Notes under the pieces: generated by a model
The model's database searches: none
What the model saw: only the letters and a program-made list of their open reading frames with translations
Told to the model about the DNA's origin: nothing
Translations under genes and position numbers: made by a program
Part shown: in pieces, positions 16,430-24,353 of the stretch
How the letters are laid out: each line of letters begins with the position of its first letter
Position numbering within the stretch: the stretch's first letter is position 1
Assembly (NCBI RefSeq): GCF_003096655.1
Contig: NZ_QEKQ01000001.1
Coordinates: 310,001 to 374,000, forward strand
Direction of reading: 5' to 3'
Source: Tamilnaduibacter salinus
Lineage (GTDB): Bacteria; Pseudomonadota; Gammaproteobacteria; Pseudomonadales; Oleiphilaceae
DNA: 64,000 nt

Positions 16430-16699
16430 CTAGTGTCCCGTCTGGTTAATTCGCTGATCGACTGAGCGCCTGAACGCTTTGAGAGCAAGGCGCGGTAGCG
16501 ACGGTTTGGTGGTTCCAAATCGAGCTGCCGCAACACCGCTATCAAAGCGTTCAGGCGCTCCCGGAGGGCGCACCGCTGACGCCTCTGGACCTGCGTTGCC
16601 ACCCCTTGATGTGGAACCACCACACCGGCGGGCTGGCGCCTTGGCCAGAGGCATCAGCGGTGCGCAGTCGATCAGCGAATTAACCAGACGGGACACTAG
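16430..16699. mobile_element. 270-bp inverted-repeat element (MITE-like) with two internal hairpins
   Basis: The ends are perfect 35-base inverted repeats (16430-16464 and 16665-16699), starting CTAGTGTCCCGTCTGG. Inside are two more inverted repeats: 464-482 with 542-560 (19 bases, perfect) and 568-588 with 645-665 (21 bases, one mismatch), adding 16000. Together they fold into a three-way junction. The two hairpin loops carry TGGTGGTTCCA (16507-16517) and TGGAACCACCA (16612-16622), exact complements. It contains no plausible gene and no other copy in the window. CTAG at both extremes could be a target duplication, although it is itself palindromic. Confidence 0.75.
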
Positions 16700-16881
16700 A
16701 GGCCATTCGGCATTTCCGTTTTCGGCTTCGGTAGTGGTACGGATTGTCGGTCATTACTGACTGACGGTCGTCAATAATTTGCCTAGCCTTCCAGTAATGC
16801 CATGCGATGGCAGACTCCCATGCCGCTTCCGGTAAGCAAGTTGCGGTATCTGATCGCGAAGGGGAAGAGGTGGAAACGCCC

Positions 16882-17934
16882 ATGTTGAAAGACCATAAGG
16901 GGCGGATGCGATCCATCGGGCTCGTCGATATGCAGTCCGGTGGTGACGTCTCGCGGATTATTACCAGTGGTGTCGGCCACCTGCCGGGTGGCTCGGTGCT
17001 GGAGCAGATGCGCTATATCCAGAAGCACGGGGACGGATTCCGTCGTCTGCTGTTGTCGGAACCCTACGGCGACCCCTATATGTCGCTGGACCTGATCGTG
17101 CCACCGGATAATCCCAGGGCACAGGCCGGCTACATCATTATGGAAGCGATGGGGTATCCGCTGTACTCCGGCTCCAACACCATCTGCACGGCAACCGCGG
17201 TGCTCCAGTCGGGGATCGTGCCGATGGAAGAGGGCACGCAGCATGTGGTTCTGGAATCGCCGGCCGGTCTGGCCCACGTGACGGCGGAGAACCGCAACGG
17301 CCGGGTACAGTCGATCACCACGCAGGGCGAGCCCGCGTATGTGGCCGCACGGGATCAGGTGGTCGAGGTCCCCCGCTTTGGGCGGGTGAAGTATGACCTG
17401 GTCTGGAGTGGCGCCTACTTTGTATTGGTTGATGCCGCGAGCGTCGGCTTTGAGATCAACGCGGATGAAATGCCGGAACTGGCCGGGTTCGGGCATGCGC
17501 TGGTTGCCGCAGCGCGCCCGCAGGTCACTCAGGAGCATCCGGAACTGGGGCATGTCGGCCCGCTGCCGTTCGCGCATTTCATGGGCCCGCTGGAGGAGGT
17601 TGGAACCGAGGGCTACCGGTCCCGCTCGGCGACCTATGTGCATCCCGGTGTCATCTGCCGGAGTCCGACCGGTACGGGCACCTCTGCCCGGCTGGCGCTG
17701 ATGTACGATGCGGGTGAGATCCAGGACGGTCAGTGGCTGGAAACCATCTCGCCCCGGGGCAGCTCCTTCATCGGATCGGTGCTGGGTGAGGCACAGGTGG
17801 GCGGCCATCGGGCCATGCACAGTCACATTACCGGCAAGGCGTGGACCCTGGCGCGCTCGGAGATCATTGTGGATCTGGATGATCCGCTGGTTGATAGCAC
17901 CGATCTGGAAGGGGTGCTGGACCAGCCGGTGTGA
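16882..17934 (+). CDS. Proline racemase family protein lacking both catalytic cysteines
   Basis: A 350-residue member of the proline racemase/hydroxyproline epimerase/trans-3-hydroxyproline dehydratase superfamily. The first catalytic block, normally MCGHxT, reads YSGSNTIC, so Cys becomes Ser and His becomes Ser. The second, normally SPCGTGTSA, reads SPTGTGTSA, so Cys becomes Thr. Classic two-base racemisation therefore looks unlikely; a dehydratase or other reaction is possible. The ATG at 16882 follows AGAGGTGG and starts the family domain; an in-frame ATG at 16807 would add 25 residues that do not look like the family and has no ribosome binding site. A strong terminator follows. Confidence 0.82.
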   Translation: MLKDHKGRMRSIGLVDMQSGGDVSRIITSGVGHLPGGSVLEQMRYIQKHGDGFRRLLLSEPYGDPYMSLDLIVPPDNPRAQAGYIIMEAMGYPLYSGSNTICTATAVLQSGIVPMEEGTQHVVLESPAGLAHVTAENRNGRVQSITTQGEPAYVAARDQVVEVPRFGRVKYDLVWSGAYFVLVDAASVGFEINADEMPELAGFGHALVAAARPQVTQEHPELGHVGPLPFAHFMGPLEEVGTEGYRSRSATYVHPGVICRSPTGTGTSARLALMYDAGEIQDGQWLETISPRGSSFIGSVLGEAQVGGHRAMHSHITGKAWTLARSEIIVDLDDPLVDSTDLEGVLDQPV

Positions 17935-17953
17935 CCGCTTGTTAAGACGTCAG

Positions 17954-17983
17954 AGCCCCCTGCCGGATGACCCGGCAGGGGCT
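17954..17983. terminator. Bidirectional terminator
   Basis: AGCCCCCTGCCGG and CCGGCAGGGGCT pair with a short loop and one bulge, followed by ATTTTG on the plus strand. It lies between the plus-strand racemase-family gene and the minus-strand hydrolase gene and can serve both. Confidence 0.75.
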
Positions 17984-18015
17984 ATTTTGAGCGGGGACGT
18001 CGCGTGCCATGGTGA

Positions 18016-18927
18016 TCAGGCGGCGGCCTTGCGACGCTCCGGTTGTGTCATCCGGCGGATGGTGTCGGCCACCACCGCCGGGTGGGTCAGCAGCAGCCAG
18101 TGACCGCCGTCGACTTCCTGAAACGACAATTCCGGAACCCACCGTTCCATGCCTTCCATAAGCTGTGGGCGCACGAAGTGATCCTGCCGTGGCAGAACCA
18201 CCTGCACCGGACAACTCGCGAAGCCGGTCTCTGCCCGCAGCAAGCGCGGCAGAATGTTGGCCCGGTAGAGTCGGATGCCGTCCATGCCATCCCGGGTCCG
18301 GGTCGGTGATGGGCGTGATTCCTCGACGCCTTCAATACGCTTGAGAATGTCCGGCCAGTACCGGCCGACCAGTGTCTCCCAGGCCAGTGGAGCGGCGACC
18401 GGCAGGTGAAAGAGGCCGATGTACCAGGAGTGCGCCAGCTGGTTGCCAAGTTTTTTCAGACCGGAGAGTGACGGGCGTCGGAGCTGGCTCCGCAGCCACT
18501 GCCCGGCATGGTCCAGCGAGGGGCCGGAGATGGCGGTGTAGGACAGGATGCGGTCCTTGAGAGCGCCCTGCGTGACGGACTCCCAGGACTGGATGGCACC
18601 CCAGTCATGACCGGCGAGGTGAAACGACCGGCCCGGTAGCATCTGGTCGACCACATGGGCCAGATCGCTGGCGAGCTGTTCCATGCGATAGGCCCGGATT
18701 CGGGAGGGCCGGTCGGAGGCACCGGCCCCGCGAACGTCATAGGCGACGACGTAATGGTCGCGGGCAAGATCATGGGCAATGTCGGTCCAGACGGTGTGGG
18801 CGTCCGGGTAGCCGTGGACCAGCACAACCGGGGTTTTCTGATCATCGCCCCAGGCCACGGCGTGCAGCTGCACCCCGTCGCTGGCCGTGACCCGTGACAT
18901 TCGGTGCGTGATTGGTGTGTCCGTCAC
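18016..18927 (-). CDS. Alpha/beta hydrolase, epoxide-hydrolase-like
   Basis: A 303-residue alpha/beta hydrolase with an aspartate nucleophile. HGYPDAHTVW (39-48) gives the oxyanion loop, AGHDWGAIQSW gives nucleophile D108 followed by Trp, LPRQDHFV supplies an acidic residue, and DGGHWLLLTHP the histidine. An Asp nucleophile next to Trp fits epoxide hydrolases and haloalkane dehalogenases rather than esterases. Start chosen at GTG 18927, preceded by CAGGAGCACACC; upstream in-frame ATGs would add a tail with no fold support. It is the second Asp-nucleophile hydrolase in 4 kb. Confidence 0.82.
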   Translation of the reverse strand: MTDTPITHRMSRVTASDGVQLHAVAWGDDQKTPVVLVHGYPDAHTVWTDIAHDLARDHYVVAYDVRGAGASDRPSRIRAYRMEQLASDLAHVVDQMLPGRSFHLAGHDWGAIQSWESVTQGALKDRILSYTAISGPSLDHAGQWLRSQLRRPSLSGLKKLGNQLAHSWYIGLFHLPVAAPLAWETLVGRYWPDILKRIEGVEESRPSPTRTRDGMDGIRLYRANILPRLLRAETGFASCPVQVVLPRQDHFVRPQLMEGMERWVPELSFQEVDGGHWLLLTHPAVVADTIRRMTQPERRKAAA

Positions 18928-19071
18928 GGTGTGCTCCTGTTCCGTGTTCGTGTGGCGGGCGTCGGCCACGATGGTCGGCCAGCGCCCCATGTCTGCCGCC
19001 AGCATAAAATCTCCACCGGGCCGGCAACAGGGCTTACAGGGCCGATGTCACGCGGCAGACGGGCCAGTGGG

Positions 19072-19809
19072 TCAATCCCACAGTTCGCTGACCGGCGTCT
19101 CCGGCGAGAAATGGTGCTGGATCTGTGCCATCAGCAGCTCGGCCGACGCAACGGCGTCGGTCAGCGCATGGTGTGGTGCGTAATAGGGCAGGTTGTAGCG
19201 CCGGCGGCTTTCGGCCAGGCGTATGGAGGGGGGCTTTTTACCCAGCAATCGGTCCTTGAAGGACTGGCCCTGGTGGCGGTGCCAGCGGGACTCCAATTCC
19301 ATGGTATCGATCACCGGGAACTCGATGCCTTCCTTGAGGCGCCACTTCAGCGCGATGTCCAGAAACTGCCGCTCGATGGCGCGGTGATGGACCACCGCCA
19401 CCCGGCCTTCCAGCGCCTGCAGAACTTCTTCAATCACCTGCCCCAGATCCGGCGCCTGGCGGACTTCCGAGTGGGTGATCCCGTGGAACGTCACGGAGTC
19501 CCGGTGCAACGGCAGAATGGGGCGGACCACCCAGTGCTGCGACTCCCGGAGCATGATGCGGTTGTAACTGAACGGCACCAGCCCGATTGAGACGATGGAG
19601 TGCGTGTTCGGGTCGAGGCCGGTGGTCTCGAAGTCCAGGCCGACCAGCGGGACATTGTTGATCGGTGTGTTTCCCGCCACCGTGCCGGCGTCGTAGAAAG
19701 AGCGGAGCAGTGGGTTCTGGGCATTCAGCGCCAGCTCGCCGAACCGGCCGGGCCAGTCCGGTGAGGGTGTGACGCGTTGCCCGATGTCTTTCTGGAACAG
19801 CTTGAACAT
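19072..19809 (-). CDS. DnaQ-type 3'-5' exonuclease
   Basis: A 245-residue DEDDh exonuclease. Motif I is LVGLDFETTGLDP (about 53-65), motif II follows near HGITHSEVRQAP, and the final motif is YAPHHALTDAVASAELL. Family members include the DNA polymerase III epsilon subunit and RNase T-like enzymes. It lies 30 bases downstream of the DUF294/CBS protein gene on the same strand. This pair is conserved near acetate or transport genes in many gammaproteobacteria, suggesting a joint role, possibly regulatory; the substrate is unknown. Confidence 0.9.
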   Translation of the reverse strand: MFKLFQKDIGQRVTPSPDWPGRFGELALNAQNPLLRSFYDAGTVAGNTPINNVPLVGLDFETTGLDPNTHSIVSIGLVPFSYNRIMLRESQHWVVRPILPLHRDSVTFHGITHSEVRQAPDLGQVIEEVLQALEGRVAVVHHRAIERQFLDIALKWRLKEGIEFPVIDTMELESRWHRHQGQSFKDRLLGKKPPSIRLAESRRRYNLPYYAPHHALTDAVASAELLMAQIQHHFSPETPVSELWD

Positions 19810-19839
19810 CTGCGTAGTCCCTATTTCCGGGAGGCTGGG

Positions 19840-21732
19840 TTACTGAAACGCTGGACTGCCACCCGACGGGTAACGGTACCGCAGGAATTTCTGCGCATTG
19901 CTGATCACCTGGAAGGCGTCCTTGAGGTTGCGCCGCTCGAAGGACGTCAGCGCCTCCGGGTTGATGTTGTTGTCCGGCTCGCGACCGTTTTCAATCGCCA
20001 GCGCCTGATGGCGAATCCGGACCATGGCGATCAGTTCCAGGGCATCCCGCAGGTTGTCAGCGACGCCATCGGCCAGTAGCGCCGTCTCGGCAATGGCATT
20101 GATCCGGTCAAACGTGTTCTGGGCCTTGGACTGGCAGGCCAGCGCATGAACCCGGATCAGGTCCGAGAGCGGCGCCGTGCCACGGCGCTTGAGGTTGAAG
20201 GTGTTTTTGTGCTCGCCGTCCTGCTCCATCACGAAGGTGCGGAAGAAACCCAGCGGCGGTTTGCGGTTAAGCGCGTTCGAGGCCATGTGCGCCAGGAATT
20301 TTGGGCTCTTGCTGGCTTTCTCGGCCACCAGCTCCTTGAGGATTTCAGTGAACTGGGTCTTGCCGTAGATGCCATCCAGATCGAAGAAGATATTGCTGTT
20401 CAGCAGGGCCTTGGGGTCCGGTTCGTCGATCCAGTGGGTAAAGTACTCCTTCCACACGCGCAGCGGCTGACGCCAGTCGTCATTGGTGGCCATGATGCCG
20501 CCGGTGCAGTAGGTATAGCCGCAGGCGTCCAGGCCGTCACTGACGAACTTGGCCAGTTGGCGGAAGTACTCGTCGTGTTTCTCAGGTTCGAAACTGTCAT
20601 CCAGCACCAGGGCATTGTCCTGGTCGGTGACGATCAGCTGCTCGTCCCGGGCCATGGAGCCGAGTGCCATGAAGCAGTAGGGCACGGGGGGCGGGCCGAG
20701 TTCTTGCTCCGCCAGCTCCAGCAGGCGCTGGGAGATGCTGCGCCCGATCCCCGCCATGGCCGCGCCGATCATGTGGGAGTTCGCGTCCTCGTTCACCATG
20801 CGCACAAAGGTGGCGCGGATGTCGCCCAGCAGGCGCTTGATGCCAATCACGCTGGTCTGGTGATGGATGTTGCGAACCAGGTACAGGCCGCTCTGGGATT
20901 CATGCTTCACAACGTCAGACAGGGCGATGACCCCCACGGGTTCATCCCGGTCCACCACCGGAAGATGGTGGACGTTGTGGCGAAGCATGGTGAGCATGGC
21001 CTCGAACACGAAATTGTCCGCCTGGATGTAGACCAGTTCCTGCGACATGATATCCCGGACCGGCGTGTCCAGCGGCAGACCTTTGGCCAGTGCCCGGCTG
21101 CGCATATCCCGGTCGGTGATGATGCCGATGACACGGGGCCGCTCGGCGTTGGGGGCGGTGTTGTCCGGATCGATGATCACCAGGGACGAGGCCTGCTCAT
21201 CGGTCATGATTCGGGCCGCCTCCTGGATCGAGACGCTTCCCGGCGCGGTGACCGGCGCGCGCGGGACAATCTTGCGGACACGGGAGGTCATCAGGGGATT
21301 GGCCTTTTCCTGATGCTCCACGGCGGAACGCAGCCGGCTCCGGTCCTCGATCTCGACGAAATCGGCGAATTCCTCCTCGTTCTCCCACAACTCCTGATAG
21401 ATGCTCTCAGGAATCATGTAGAGCAGCGTGTCCTCGATCGCTGAGATAGGGAAGCGCACGCGACGGTTCATCATCAGACCAAGCTGCCCGAAAATGGCGC
21501 CCTCGCTGAGTCGGTTGTAGAGCTCGCCGTTGCGCCGATAGACCTCAATGGCACCGCTACGGACAAAGTAGAGGTGGTGAATGTCCTGGCCGAAGGTCAG
21601 GATCGTCGATCCGGCCCGATAGTAGGCAATCTCGACGTGACTGGCGACTCGATTGAGCACCTCTTCGGAAAGGGCATCAAAGGGCGCGTGGCGCCGAAGC
21701 TGGTCGCGAATCTCGATCTGTTCGACTTCCAT
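19840..21732 (-). CDS. cNMP-binding/CBS/DUF294 nucleotidyltransferase-like protein
   Basis: A 630-residue protein with an N-terminal cyclic-nucleotide-binding-like domain (about 15-130; GAIEVYRRNGELYNRLSEGA), a CBS pair (about 155-290; VIGIITDRDMRSRALAKG, PVGVIALSDVVKHE), a DUF294 nucleotidyltransferase-like domain (about 320-460; GSMARDEQLIVTDQDNALVL) and a DUF294 C-terminal helical domain. GlnD-like nucleotidyltransferase motifs suggest transfer of a nucleotide to a partner, but activity is unproven. It is the first gene of a two-gene operon with the exonuclease. Confidence 0.9.
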   Translation of the reverse strand: MEVEQIEIRDQLRRHAPFDALSEEVLNRVASHVEIAYYRAGSTILTFGQDIHHLYFVRSGAIEVYRRNGELYNRLSEGAIFGQLGLMMNRRVRFPISAIEDTLLYMIPESIYQELWENEEEFADFVEIEDRSRLRSAVEHQEKANPLMTSRVRKIVPRAPVTAPGSVSIQEAARIMTDEQASSLVIIDPDNTAPNAERPRVIGIITDRDMRSRALAKGLPLDTPVRDIMSQELVYIQADNFVFEAMLTMLRHNVHHLPVVDRDEPVGVIALSDVVKHESQSGLYLVRNIHHQTSVIGIKRLLGDIRATFVRMVNEDANSHMIGAAMAGIGRSISQRLLELAEQELGPPPVPYCFMALGSMARDEQLIVTDQDNALVLDDSFEPEKHDEYFRQLAKFVSDGLDACGYTYCTGGIMATNDDWRQPLRVWKEYFTHWIDEPDPKALLNSNIFFDLDGIYGKTQFTEILKELVAEKASKSPKFLAHMASNALNRKPPLGFFRTFVMEQDGEHKNTFNLKRRGTAPLSDLIRVHALACQSKAQNTFDRINAIAETALLADGVADNLRDALELIAMVRIRHQALAIENGREPDNNINPEALTSFERRNLKDAFQVISNAQKFLRYRYPSGGSPAFQ

Positions 21733-21796
21733 GATGGGCGTTGTCCCGTACCGTAATGTGCTTTGATGGAACCGTTGCGGCTGTGCAGCGTGTCCG

Positions 21797-22384
21797 TTAC
21801 AGGGGCCGATACCAGAATTGCATCGTTTTGGCGGTTTCTTCCGTGTCCCCGACGTCGGTCCACTGGTATTCGGTGGTCAGGCCATCGATCGGCTGATAAC
21901 CACGGTGGCGCCAGAATGTATCCAGCGGCTGGTAATCGGCCGGGCGGGCCGGATGGTCTTCCGGGCGCACGACTGCGCAGAATACCGCATACCGGAAGCC
22001 CGCGGCACGGGCGTGACTTTCCCGTTCTTCAAAAAAGCGCACGCCGATGCCCTGACCGCGCCATTCCGGCATCAGTACTGATTCACCATAGTAGAAAATG
22101 GAACCCGGTTCCCAGCCGGCGTCGACGAACGGCCAAAGGAATTCATCCGACTCATCGGTCATGGGAATGCCGGTTGCGGCACCGACGACCTGGTTGTCTG
22201 CCTTTGCCAGCACAAACAGGCTGTCGGGTGAAGCGGCGTAGGTGCGCAGATAGTTACGCTCGTAATCGAGGCTGCCGTCATAAAGGTAGGGATAATCGCG
22301 GAAAACGCGCATGCGCAGATCGGCAAGCGTATCGAGCCAGGGCAGGATGTCTTCGCCCTGAACGGTTTCGAGTCTGGCGGTCAT
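21797..22384 (-). CDS. GNAT family N-acetyltransferase
   Basis: A 195-residue acetyl-CoA-dependent acetyltransferase. The acetyl-CoA loop reads MPEWRGQGIGVRFFEERE (Q/R-x-x-G-x-G/A pattern). It is slightly longer than the minimal domain, with an insert near FRDYPYLYDGSLDYERNYLRTY that is typical of a proteobacterial subgroup. Start taken as ATG 22384, preceded by GAGGGAGGCACCACC; an upstream ATG at 22423 lacks such a site. Substrate unknown. Confidence 0.85.
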   Translation of the reverse strand: MTARLETVQGEDILPWLDTLADLRMRVFRDYPYLYDGSLDYERNYLRTYAASPDSLFVLAKADNQVVGAATGIPMTDESDEFLWPFVDAGWEPGSIFYYGESVLMPEWRGQGIGVRFFEERESHARAAGFRYAVFCAVVRPEDHPARPADYQPLDTFWRHRGYQPIDGLTTEYQWTDVGDTEETAKTMQFWYRPL

Positions 22385-22478
22385 GGGTGGTGCCTCCCTC
22401 GTCGCTAGCACAGTTGGTAACACGCCTGCATTTCAATTTCGGGGCAATATGGCATATGTTTGGGAATAAACGACAACA

Positions 22479-24353
22479 ATGACAAACTCAACCGTTATTA
22501 TGACACGCTTCCTGCTGTTTCTGGCATTGGCCGTTCTGGTGGTCGCTCCGACCCAGGCGGGCGAGCCGCTCACACTCAACGCCTTTTTCCAGAAAGAGCG
22601 GCTGGCCAGTCATGTTGAGCGCTTGCAGGAAGCGGACGCCCCGACAGACCTTGAGGCTGTGCGGGCATTACCGGACTCGGCGTGGACCCCGAACGGGGAG
22701 CAGTCGGTCAATCTGGGCTATACGGATCAGGCCCACTGGTTCCGATTTACCGTGCGCAATGCCGGCGTTCATCCTGTGCACTCCCTGCTGGAAATCAGCT
22801 ACCCGGTACTCGATCACATTGAGATCTATCTGGTCGCAGACGACAGCGTCCGGGACCAGCTTGTCGTCGGCGACAAACAGCCCTTCTACGCCCGGCCCGT
22901 GCGTCACCGTAATTTCGTCGTGCCCCTCGATGTGCCGTCGGAGCATCCCACCCATGTGTATATGCGTGTCGAGACGACCAGCTCCCTGCAGCTTCCCATG
23001 ACGCTCTGGCGGCAGGAGGCGTTCTACGCGGCGGAACAGACCAATATGCTGTTCGAGGGCGCCTACTACGGCATCGTGTTGGTGATGATGCTCTACAACC
23101 TGTTTGTTTTTCTGGCGGTGGGCGAGCGCAGCTTCCTGTACTACGTCGGTTACATCACGGCCATGCCCCTTTTCCTGGCCAGCCTGCACGGTCTGGCATT
23201 TCAGTATCTCTGGCCGGAGGCGACCTGGTGGAACGACCAGTCGATCATCGTCTTCCTCAATCTGGTGGTGGTCTTCGGCGCCGTCTTCTCGATGCGTTTC
23301 CTGTCGGTGATCCCCAGTACCCATCCGTTGCTGGCCTGGGCCACGAGTTTCGTGGCGGTAGTGGCCGGAGCGGCAGCTTTGTTGGGGCTGGTCGTGCCGT
23401 ATACCCACATGATTGTGCCGACCATCGTCATCGCGGCCGTCGGGTGCACGGGCGTCATTGTGCTGAGTATCGTTCGGTGGCTGAAGAATGATCCGGCGGC
23501 GCGATACTACGGGATCGCCTGGTTTTTCATGCTTTTTGGCGGCATTGTGCTGGCCCTCAACAAATTGACGATCCTCCCTCAGAACTATTTGACTGAGAAC
23601 GCCACACAGGTGGGCTCGGCGCTCGGGGTGATCCTGCTGTCCATTGCGCTCGCGGACCGGCTCAACAAGGAAAAACAGCGCGCGTTCCAGGCGCAGGAGC
23701 GGTTGTACCGCGAGGAGCGAAAGGCCCGTATGGCTCAGGAGGAGAGTCTGAGGGTGCAGCAGGAAGCCAACGCGACGCTTGAGGAGCGGGTGCAGGAACG
23801 GACACGGGATCTGGAAACGCTCAACGAACGCCTGCGTGAACTCAACGCCACCGACGCGTTGACCGGCCTCAAGAACCGCGGGCACTTCGACCGGGCTTTC
23901 CAGTCCTTCTGTGTCAAAGCGTTTCGGTTCGGGAAGCCGTTGTCGGTGATGGTGATCGACATCGACCACTTCAAATCCTTCAACGACACCTACGGTCATC
24001 TGGTGGGGGATGATTGCCTGCAGATGGTGTCCCAGGGCATCCAGCGATACGTCACCCGTCCCCAGGATCTGGCGGCGCGGTATGGCGGTGAGGAATTTGT
24101 CGTACTGTTACCGGACACCCCCGAGGAGGGGGCCCGGAGTGTGGCCGAGAAAATTCGGGAGGAGATCGGCCATACCGATTTCCGGGTCTCCGATGACGTT
24201 CTCAACCTGACTGTCAGTATCGGCGTGTGCAGCCAAATCCCCGACCGTGCGGATCAGGCCAAGGAACTGTTCGAGGTCGCCGACAACGCGCTCTACATCG
24301 CAAAAACCAGTGGGCGCAACCAGGTGGTGGTCGCGAACAGCCAGACCCCGTAG
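22479..24353 (+). CDS. Membrane diguanylate cyclase (7TMR-DISM plus GGDEF)
   Basis: A 624-residue enzyme predicted to make cyclic di-GMP. A signal peptide is followed by a periplasmic 7TMR-DISMED2 sensor (about 35-180), seven membrane helices (about 190-390), a coiled coil (about 395-455) and a GGDEF domain with DIDHFKSFNDTYGH and an intact active site GGEEF at 536-540. An RxxD-type inhibitory site is not obvious. Start at ATG 22479 or 22500; neither has a strong ribosome binding site. Its sensor half resembles that of the EAL protein at 30863-33481. Confidence 0.93.
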   Translation: MTNSTVIMTRFLLFLALAVLVVAPTQAGEPLTLNAFFQKERLASHVERLQEADAPTDLEAVRALPDSAWTPNGEQSVNLGYTDQAHWFRFTVRNAGVHPVHSLLEISYPVLDHIEIYLVADDSVRDQLVVGDKQPFYARPVRHRNFVVPLDVPSEHPTHVYMRVETTSSLQLPMTLWRQEAFYAAEQTNMLFEGAYYGIVLVMMLYNLFVFLAVGERSFLYYVGYITAMPLFLASLHGLAFQYLWPEATWWNDQSIIVFLNLVVVFGAVFSMRFLSVIPSTHPLLAWATSFVAVVAGAAALLGLVVPYTHMIVPTIVIAAVGCTGVIVLSIVRWLKNDPAARYYGIAWFFMLFGGIVLALNKLTILPQNYLTENATQVGSALGVILLSIALADRLNKEKQRAFQAQERLYREERKARMAQEESLRVQQEANATLEERVQERTRDLETLNERLRELNATDALTGLKNRGHFDRAFQSFCVKAFRFGKPLSVMVIDIDHFKSFNDTYGHLVGDDCLQMVSQGIQRYVTRPQDLAARYGGEEFVVLLPDTPEEGARSVAEKIREEIGHTDFRVSDDVLNLTVSIGVCSQIPDRADQAKELFEVADNALYIAKTSGRNQVVVANSQTP

